The notes under the pieces were generated by a model. It was not told the origin of the DNA. It did not search any database and saw nothing but the letters and a program-made list of their open reading frames with translations. A stretch of 64,000 bases of DNA, taken from the NCBI GenBank assembly GCA_035295985.1, contig DATHBT010000101.1, positions 27,456 through 91,455 on the forward strand, written 5' to 3'. The stretch comes from JAIVGV01 sp035295985. GTDB lineage: Bacteria; Acidobacteriota; Blastocatellia; Pyrinomonadales; Pyrinomonadaceae. Each line of letters starts with the position of its first letter. Position 1 is the stretch's first letter. The position numbers and the translations under genes were made by a program. This document shows, in pieces, positions 58,559-64,000 of this stretch.

Positions 58559-59080
58559 ATGAACTGGCGACGCATACACAGGGCGCATAGGGCCGGGCGC
58601 GAGCTCGCGGATCGCCACTACTCGCGGCAGAAGCCGGGGACGCCGCAGTTCGTCAAGCCGGGCAGTTGCCTCGTGCTGCACGCGCCCGGCCCGGCCTTGT
58701 GGGTTACGTCAGCCCCTTACGCGCGGTTCGTGCGGCACGAGTGGGCGGGCGCGTGGGAGTGTTCGACGTTTCGGAACGAAGGCCGGTTGCCGTCGTCCGA
58801 CTTGATCGTGGAGGCCGTCGCGGCGACGCGCGCCCACTACGGCGAGCCGCCCGCGCTCGGCATGATCACCTTCGTTGACCCGCAGCGGGTGGCCGGCTTC
58901 TTCGTCCGCACCCCGCGGGGCCGGGAACTGCGCTGGGGCTACTCATTCTGGAAGGCCGGCTTTGTGTTTTGCGGCTGGACGAGGGGCTTGAAGTACGCGC
59001 TCAGGCTCGCCCCGGAGGCGATGCCGCTACCCCGTCAGGCCGTCGGTTCGCAACTGAGGTTGCTAGAGGCGGTCACCTAA
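58559..59080 (+). CDS. GNAT/Mom-like acyltransferase (tentative)
   Basis: 173 residues. The layout DRHYSRQKPGTPQFVKPGSC, VLHAPGPALWVTSAP, RHEWAGAWECSTFRNEGRLP, SSDLIVEAVAATRAH and ALGMITFVDP resembles phage acyltransferase-fold proteins related to Mu Mom, which modify adenine in DNA. I infer this from pattern only. With three methyltransferases present, a further DNA modification step would fit. Confidence 0.5.
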   Translation: MNWRRIHRAHRAGRELADRHYSRQKPGTPQFVKPGSCLVLHAPGPALWVTSAPYARFVRHEWAGAWECSTFRNEGRLPSSDLIVEAVAATRAHYGEPPALGMITFVDPQRVAGFFVRTPRGRELRWGYSFWKAGFVFCGWTRGLKYALRLAPEAMPLPRQAVGSQLRLLEAVT

Positions 59081-59120
59081 CACACCCACGCCCCGCCCGA
59101 CCCTAGAAAGACCTGAAAGC

Positions 59121-59403
59121 ATGTCGAACGAACAGACCAAACGAGCCATAGCCAAAGCCCCGCGTGACGAAAGACCCCGCCGGGGGTTACTGGGTTGCGT
59201 CTAACCGGATCGGCGTGAAGCCGCACCACGTCACCGCGGACTTCCTCAACTGCGACTGCGAAGGCCACGCGCGCACGGGCATGTGTTACCACATAGCGGC
59301 GGCACGGATGGCGTGGGAGGCGTCGGCGGGGTTCGAGGCTTACTACGCGGTGAGGGCGAAGGAGCGTCCGAGGTCAGCTTCGAGGAGGCGACGGCGGGGT
59401 TAA
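59121..59403 (+). pseudogene. SWIM zinc-finger protein with apparent frameshift
   Basis: The frame from ATG 59121 gives MSNEQTKRAIAKAPRD and then stops. The +1 frame from 59164 gives VTKDPAGGYWVASNRIGVKP and a SWIM motif (CDCEGHARTGMCYHIAAARM). Joined, the pieces align with the intact SWIM protein at 33241 (MSIREQKARQIIERA then ITRNG). An indel near 59150-59165 or a decoding event is needed. A GTG at 59164 could start a 79-residue protein. Confidence 0.6.
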
Positions 59404-59434
59404 TGCGCCTTGGCGCGCGGAGGGTGAAGGGCTT

Positions 59435-59788
59435 ATGGAGCAACACGAAATCGACGAAATCATCTACGACGAACTCGGCATGGCGGGCGCAATGGTCTCC
59501 GGCTCGAAGAGGGCGAGGCCCGGCCAAGAGGTCGTCTGGAACGCCAACCTGATCCTCGACGGGCCAGGCAAGTGCTGGTTCGGTGACGTTGACCTGATTC
59601 AATCCGCCGACGCCCTCCAAAGGATCGCCGAACGCACGGGCCGCAAGGTTTACGTTCTGCGCGAACACGACGCGCGCTTCGAGACCGAAAAGAACCCCCG
59701 CCTTGAGAGGGCCGTCCGCACCTTTGAGCCTTCCAGCGCCGCGGGACGGGGGAACACGTCGGACGCCCCACCGGCCCCCTCCGCATAA
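59435..59788 (+). CDS. Hypothetical phage protein, 117 aa
   Basis: Start MEQHEIDEIIYDELGMAGAM; a globular part (LILDGPGKCWFGDVDLIQSA then LQRIAERTGRKVYVLREHDA) is followed by a Pro/Ala-rich tail. Unknown. Confidence 0.65.
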   Translation: MEQHEIDEIIYDELGMAGAMVSGSKRARPGQEVVWNANLILDGPGKCWFGDVDLIQSADALQRIAERTGRKVYVLREHDARFETEKNPRLERAVRTFEPSSAAGRGNTSDAPPAPSA

Positions 59789-59832
59789 CCCTCTGACGAC
59801 TCAGCCGCACCGCCCGAAGGGAGAGAACCGCC

Positions 59833-60180
59833 GTGCCGATGGACAGATCACGCTACCCCGACAGGTGGGAAGAGTTCAGCCGCTACATCCGTTTCGACCG
59901 GGCGGGCGGATTCTGCGAGTGGTGCGGCGCGGAGAACGGCAAGCCCCACCCGGTCACGGGTTCGCGCGTCGTGCTCACGGTCGCCCACCTCGACTACGCC
60001 GGGGGCGTCTGTGATTGCGAGGCGCGGACGGGCCGCAAGTGCGCCGAGAAGGGCCACGTTCGTGCCCTCTGTCAGCTTGAGCATCTTCGGATCGACGTGC
60101 CCCGGCACAGGTTCAACGCGCGCCGCACGCGGGCGGCCAGAGCGGGCCAGATATGGCTCGGAGACTTGGAGGCAAGATGA
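59833..60180 (+). CDS. HNH-family protein, 115 aa
   Basis: FDRAGGFCEWCGAENGKPHP (Cys-x2-Cys), LTVAHLDYAGG (AH core), ALCQLEHLRIDVPRH (Cys, His). The usual phage HNH has a second CxxC; here CQLEH lacks the partner Cys, so it may be inactive or use a different ligand. Overlaps the next gene by ATGA. Confidence 0.65.
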   Translation: MPMDRSRYPDRWEEFSRYIRFDRAGGFCEWCGAENGKPHPVTGSRVVLTVAHLDYAGGVCDCEARTGRKCAEKGHVRALCQLEHLRIDVPRHRFNARRTRAARAGQIWLGDLEAR

Positions 60181-60545
60181 GCAAAATAAACAAGACGCTT
60201 TTGCGTAGAGTCCGCAACCACATCCTCGCCGAACCGCGCCGGTACAACCAGAGGAAGGCCGCCGAGAGAGTTTCAAAGCGCACATCGTCGTGCTGCACGC
60301 GGGCCTGCATCGGCGGGTGGGCCGACATGCTCGAAGGCGACGACGTGCGGAAGCCCGGCGACGTTGACCTGGACAGGGCGGCAGAGAAGTTGGGCTTCAA
60401 CGACCGCCAAGCAGTGACCGTCTTTTACGGGGACTGGCCGAAAGAATTCGAGGCGGCGTGGAAGGACAGCACGCCCCGCGACGTGGCCGCGCGCCTAGCC
60501 GCCGACTACATCAACCGCATCATCAGGACGGGAGAGGTCACATAG
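60177..60545 (+). CDS. Hypothetical phage protein, 122 aa
   Basis: RNHILAEPRRYNQRKAAERV and CCTRACIGGWADMLE, then LGFNDRQAVTVFYGDWPKEF and AADYINRIIRTGEV. This general form is common in actinophage and other siphovirus early operons without known function. Confidence 0.68.
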   Translation: MSKINKTLLRRVRNHILAEPRRYNQRKAAERVSKRTSSCCTRACIGGWADMLEGDDVRKPGDVDLDRAAEKLGFNDRQAVTVFYGDWPKEFEAAWKDSTPRDVAARLAADYINRIIRTGEVT

Positions 60546-60581
60546 CACCCCCGCGCCTGACACACGGAAAGGGGTGAGCTG

Positions 60582-60941
60582 ATGGGCGAAGAGAGAGAAG
60601 CGGCGGGTGTGATGAGTGCGGAAGAGTTAGCTGCAATGGAAGGAGACTACCTAGTCGAACTCGCCTTCCAGTTGTACGCGCGGGCGTGCGATCCCCGGTG
60701 CTCAGAGGAGTTGCATAACCGGGCGATGCAAATGAAGGGCGAAGTCGCTCGCCGTGTCACCGCCCTGCACCATGAGCGCGAGGCGAGGGAGAGGGCCGTT
60801 GAAGAGGAGCGGGAGGCGTGCGCTCTCATCGCGGAAGGCGCGTTCAACGACCCGGCTTGGCATCAATACTACAGGCAGGCCGCGCATGCGATTTCTAGCG
60901 CCATCCGCGACCGCGCCGCCACACAGGAGACTAAGCCGTGA
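60582..60941 (+). CDS. Hypothetical helical phage protein, 119 aa
   Basis: Mostly alpha-helical (ARRVTALHHEREARERAVEE, REACALIAEGAFNDPAWHQY). Start has GGGGTGAG. Unrecognised. Confidence 0.6.
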   Translation: MGEEREAAGVMSAEELAAMEGDYLVELAFQLYARACDPRCSEELHNRAMQMKGEVARRVTALHHEREARERAVEEEREACALIAEGAFNDPAWHQYYRQAAHAISSAIRDRAATQETKP

Positions 60942-60980
60942 CTGACGGCGCGCGGGGTGCGGGAGCAGGAGGGGCAGACG

Positions 60981-61184
60981 ATGCTTAAAGATATGCTCGA
61001 CCGACGAAAATTGTTGACGAAGTACCGCGACCAGATGGTGAAGGAGCCGAACTCTAGCTGGCTTGCGCCCGTCATCTGCAAACTCAATGAGGAGATTGAT
61101 GGTCAGACGGCGGCGATTGAAAAGGCCATTAAAGACGGAAGGGCGTCGGTAAAAGACTTGTTCCTACTCCTTGATCACACGTAA
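60981..61184 (+). CDS. Hypothetical helical phage protein, 67 aa
   Basis: Start ATG 60981 follows AGGAGGGG. Helical (MLKDMLDRRKLLTKYRDQMV, KLNEEIDGQTAAIEKAIKDG). Unknown. Confidence 0.6.
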   Translation: MLKDMLDRRKLLTKYRDQMVKEPNSSWLAPVICKLNEEIDGQTAAIEKAIKDGRASVKDLFLLLDHT

Positions 61185-61232
61185 CGACGCCCGGTAGTGG
61201 CCGCCCGGCGGGGTGGGGAGAGGCACGGGGTA

Positions 61233-61424
61233 ATGACTATGGCAATCAGGACGTTGCGGCAGGCGATCAAAGAAGGGCTTGAGTGGCAAGAACTCAACGG
61301 CGACCCGGACGCCACGGACTCTGACGCGCTTGACGGTCTGATGGACGAATGCGGCCAAGACGCGAGCGGGTCGTGTTCGATGGCCGGCTCGGAGTATTGC
61401 GACTGGGAGTGTCCATTTTCATAA
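61233..61424 (+). CDS. Hypothetical acidic phage protein, 63 aa
   Basis: LRQAIKEGLEWQELNGDPDA then a Cys-containing acidic end (MDECGQDASGSCSMAGSEYC). Unknown. Confidence 0.5.
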   Translation: MTMAIRTLRQAIKEGLEWQELNGDPDATDSDALDGLMDECGQDASGSCSMAGSEYCDWECPFS

Positions 61425-61546
61425 AGGCTTCGCCCGCCGCAGTCGGACTCACGGAACTCTGCGCGAGGGGGCGGGGACTTAATTAAGGTGTAAGGCTATG
61501 GGGCAGTCGGAAGTTGAACTACTGAAGCGGGGCGGGGGTGAGTCAT

Positions 61547-61753
61547 ATGGGTGCGGGTGAGTTGGCGGGGGTCATAGACGCCGCCCTTGAAATTTCCGAG
61601 CGGGAGGAGGAAGATGCCCGGCACATCCTCAAGCTCCTGCGTTCGGGCCGAGACTCGGAAGCCTTGGAGCGTACCAAGGAATTTCTCAAAGAATACTACG
61701 GGGGCGGTGATGACGCAGAATCGCGTGATAGAACTCATCCGGGTGTCCACTGA
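61547..61753 (+). CDS. Small acidic protein overlapping the integrase start, 68 aa
   Basis: MGAGELAGVIDAALEISERE then RHILKLLRSGRDSEALERTK. Helical and acidic. ATG 61547 follows GGGGGTGAG. It ends 44 bases inside the integrase gene, so it is coupled to it. Position makes it a candidate recombination directionality factor, but no family is recognised. Confidence 0.55.
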   Translation: MGAGELAGVIDAALEISEREEEDARHILKLLRSGRDSEALERTKEFLKEYYGGGDDAESRDRTHPGVH

Positions 61754-63239
61754 GGAGCAGGCCGCGGACTCCCGCGCGTCTATACCCTCGCAGCGGGCCG
61801 TCAACCGCGAGACCGAGCGCCGGTACGGCCTGACCATAGTGCGCTCGGTTAAGTTCTGGGACGTGTCCGGCACGTCCGTTCTGCTCTCGCCGGAAGTCCA
61901 GGAGGTCTTGCGCCTCATGGAAAGCCCGGACATCCACGGCGTCGTCGCCCGCGAATTCTCCCGCGTGATGAGGCCCGAAAACTACGCCGATTTTGCGCTG
62001 TTGCAAGCCTTCGTTGACACCCGCACGCTGCTTTATTTGCCGGACGGCCCGATAGATTTCGCCAGCAGATCGGGCCGGATGCTGGGGACGATGCAGGCCG
62101 TATGGGCGGGCATCCAGCGGATCGACTTCTTGGAGTTAACTTGGAATGCCAAGGAGCAAATGCGCGGCCGGGGGCAGAACGCCAACGGCCGCGCGTGTCT
62201 GCCCCTCGGGGTCAGCTACGATCCCGCGTCGGGCTTCCGCTACACGCCCGACGCGGAGAAGGTACGGGACGCCGTCCGCCTGATGCTGGCCGGCAACCTC
62301 AGCTACCGTGACGTTGGCCGGCGGGTCGGCGTCAACGAGAACACCCTGAAGGGGGCGGTCAGGAACCCGATTTACAAGGGCTGGCGGGTGATAGACAAGA
62401 AGCGCGATCCTTCCCCGCAGGCGAAGCGCGTCCGGCCGGACGGCAGGCAGGGCGACCGGCCTAAAATCCCGCGCCCGGCGCACGAGGTGATCCGCGTCAG
62501 GGTCATCGACGAGCCTTTAATTTCGGAGGCCGAGTTCGACCGCCTGCAAGTGATGCTCGACGCCAAGAGGCGGGCGCATTGGAAAACCGACCCCGGATAC
62601 CTGCTGACCTACAACGGCCTGCTGTTTTGCACCTGCGGCCAAATCTACTACGCCAAAAGAGTCCGGTGCGGCTACTACCGCTGCCGGGGGCGGGCGGAAC
62701 TGAAGACCCAATGCCGCGCCCCCTACATGCGGCGCGACCTCTTGGACTCGGCGCTTGACCGCCTCTTCGCGGAGCGGCTGACCGACCGGGGCTTTTTAAC
62801 GGAGGCGGCGAAGGAGCTGGCCCGCCGCTCCGCGCAGCCGGACGCGGGCCGGGCGGAGAGGCTGCTCAGGCAGTTGGACTCGCTCTCGGCGCGCCGCGAG
62901 AGAATCCTGGACGCCTACTTCAACGAGGGACTCATCACGCCCGCGGAGAGGGACGAGAGGCTGCGGGTGGTGGACGCGGAGTTGACTACCACGCGCTCGT
63001 CTCTGGAGGGCGGGCGACCCGCGCCGGAGGTGTCGGCCAGAACGCTCGCCAGCCTGTTCCGACCCTTCCGCCGGTTCGCACAACTCCCGCGGCCCGCGAA
63101 GCGGAAGTTGCTCCTGGCGCTCGCGCCGGAAGTCCGAGTGCGCGACTATCGGGTGGAGAGTCTGGGGCTGAGGTGGGGCGGGAGCAGCGTCCACCGCACA
63201 GCGGCCACTACGGCAACTGGGCGCCCAACCCCGCGATGA
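61710..63239 (+). CDS. int: Large serine recombinase (phage integrase)
   Basis: 509 residues as integrated. N-terminal resolvase domain with catalytic Ser13 (ELIRVSTEEQ) and SRVMRPENYADFALL. The recombinase domain follows (GVSYDPASGFRYTPDAEKVR, NPIYKGWRVIDKKRD). A zinc-ribbon domain (LLFCTCGQIYYA, CGYYRCRG) and a coiled coil (RAERLLRQLDSLSARRERIL) complete it. All parts of a phiC31/Bxb1-type integrase are present. The frame crosses attR, so residues after RTAATT are host-encoded (ATGRPTPR). In phage DNA they would be the 19-residue tail at 8382-8442. Confidence 0.95.
   Translation: MTQNRVIELIRVSTEEQAADSRASIPSQRAVNRETERRYGLTIVRSVKFWDVSGTSVLLSPEVQEVLRLMESPDIHGVVAREFSRVMRPENYADFALLQAFVDTRTLLYLPDGPIDFASRSGRMLGTMQAVWAGIQRIDFLELTWNAKEQMRGRGQNANGRACLPLGVSYDPASGFRYTPDAEKVRDAVRLMLAGNLSYRDVGRRVGVNENTLKGAVRNPIYKGWRVIDKKRDPSPQAKRVRPDGRQGDRPKIPRPAHEVIRVRVIDEPLISEAEFDRLQVMLDAKRRAHWKTDPGYLLTYNGLLFCTCGQIYYAKRVRCGYYRCRGRAELKTQCRAPYMRRDLLDSALDRLFAERLTDRGFLTEAAKELARRSAQPDAGRAERLLRQLDSLSARRERILDAYFNEGLITPAERDERLRVVDAELTTTRSSLEGGRPAPEVSARTLASLFRPFRRFAQLPRPAKRKLLLALAPEVRVRDYRVESLGLRWGGSSVHRTAATTATGRPTPR
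63197..63211 (+). other. attR core of the prophage
   Basis: CACAGCGGCCACTAC, identical to attL at 8367-8381. It lies inside the integrase reading frame (R-T-A-A-T codons) and, in another frame, encodes HSGHY of the M20 peptidase. Confidence 0.93.
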
Positions 63240-63973
63240 CGCTCGCGCGCCTCATCAGTTCGATGAAGGACGACCGGGGCCGCGTGACCATCGCCGGATG
63301 GTACGACGACGTTGAGCCGCTGGGCGAAGCCGAGCGTCGCGCCATCACGGAAGCCCCGGCCTACGACGAAGAACTCAAAAAACAGCTCGGCATCGCCCGA
63401 CCCGAAGGCGCTGGCAAGTCGCTCCTCGAACTCATCAACGAACCCTCGCTCAACGTCAACGGCATCTCGGCGGCCGAGACGGGCGCGCTCTCGCGCAACG
63501 TCATCCCCACGCACGCCACGGCCGCGCTCGACCTGCGTCTCGTGCGCGGCAACGACCACCGCCGCCAGGTCGAGAAGCTCATCGAGCACGTCCGCCGCCA
63601 GGGCTTCCACGTCATAGACCGCGACCCGACCGACGAGGAGCGCCTGAAACACCCGCTCATCGCCCGTGTCACGCAGCGCGGCGGCGGCTACAACGCCGAG
63701 CGCACGCCGATGGACTTGCCCGTCTCGCGCGCCGTCGTCGAAGCCCTTCAGACGACGGTTTCACAGCCGGTCGTACTGATGCCCACGCTCGGCGGCAGCC
63801 TCCCGCTCTCGATCTTCCGCGAGCACATCGGGGCCGTCACCATCACCGTCCCCATCGCCAACCACGACAACAACCAGCACGCCGAGAACGAGAACATTCG
63901 TCTGCAAAACCTCTGGGACGGTATCGAGACGATGGCCGCGCTGATGACACTTAAGCTGCCCGCCGCGCGCTGA
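63212..63973 (+). pseudogene. M20 peptidase, 3' fragment
   Basis: 253 residues starting GNWAPNPAMTLARLISSMKD, the direct continuation of LHSGHY at 8381. It includes the rest of the dimerisation domain and the C-terminal catalytic part (ALDLRLVRGNDHRRQVEKLI, PVVLMPTLGGSLPLSIF, IANHDNNQHAENENIRLQ), with the last metal-binding His. No start or ribosome site of its own apart from GTG 63173 within attR flank, so it is probably not expressed. Confidence 0.92.
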
Positions 63974-64000
63974 CCACGAGGAAGCCGCGCGACGGGCGGT

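Larger units (their letters stand above)
8367..63211. mobile_element. Complete siphovirus-type prophage integrated in an M20 peptidase gene
   Basis: 54,830 bp lie between the 15-bp att repeats. The contents are those of a temperate siphovirus: serine integrase, immunity region, replication genes, methyltransferases, terminase, portal, capsid, tape measure, tail fibre and lysis genes. All core modules look intact, so it may be inducible. The late and left-early genes read leftward; the right-early genes and the integrase read rightward. Confidence 0.95.

Noticed and set aside
1..64000. CRISPR arrays, retroelements or insertion sequences
   Set aside because: No spaced direct repeats, reverse transcriptase or transposase motifs were seen in the window.

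Overview
The window is a high-GC bacterial chromosome segment that contains one complete integrated prophage. The host flanks are 1-8381 and 63212-64000. They carry a secreted S41/PDZ protease, a thiolase, a very large Oar-like TonB-dependent receptor with an N-terminal carboxypeptidase-regulatory domain, a CsbD-like protein, a HAD phosphatase and a secreted M20 peptidase. That receptor type, with GC-rich codon use, points to Acidobacteriota (Blastocatellia-like). This is an inference from gene content only.

The M20 peptidase gene is cut in two. Its 5' part (7605-8381) and 3' part (63212-63973) rejoin in frame into a 512-residue enzyme across a 15-bp direct repeat, CACAGCGGCCACTAC (8367-8381 and 63197-63211). 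These repeats are attL and attR of a prophage with 54,830 bp of inserted DNA. A large serine integrase lies at the right end. Its reading frame runs through the attachment core, so integration replaces its natural C-terminus (the old tail remains at 8382-8442).

Prehage layout follows from left to right. 8540-11244 holds small rightward genes of unknown function and a small HTH protein. 11311-36887 is the leftward late block, read from right to left: small terminase, large terminase, portal, scaffold, decoration protein, gpE-like capsid, connectors, tail tube, a G/GT-type chaperone pair with a canonical A AAA AAC slippery site, tape measure with an embedded peptidase, tail-tip protein, and PA14-containing fibre. 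This is a siphovirus. It is interrupted by rightward insertions: a zinc-finger HNH nuclease at 23352, and a winged-helix / tRNA-Leu / SWIM island at 32401-33495. Hairpin-plus-U-tract terminators divide the block. 36973-39597 holds lysis-associated and accessory genes, including a stand-alone receiver domain and an endolysin with C-terminal membrane segments. 39930-53889 is the leftward early block: nuclease, primase, helicase, ParB-like protein, three DNA methyltransferases with homing-type endonucleases beside two of them, a TPR protein, and a Cro-like protein.

The immunity region at 53931-56483 is bounded by two divergent promoters. Each has the 17-bp dyad TAGTACA-N3-TGTACTA filling its -35/-10 spacer exactly. 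Between them lie an XRE-type repressor, an ImmA/IrrE-type metallopeptidase, a 268-residue protein and a DUF488 protein. 56548-63239 is the rightward early operon of small genes, ending in the integrase. The control logic is lambda-like in layout, but the protease suggests ImmR/ImmA-style induction. The DUF488 pair sits where lambda carries rexAB.
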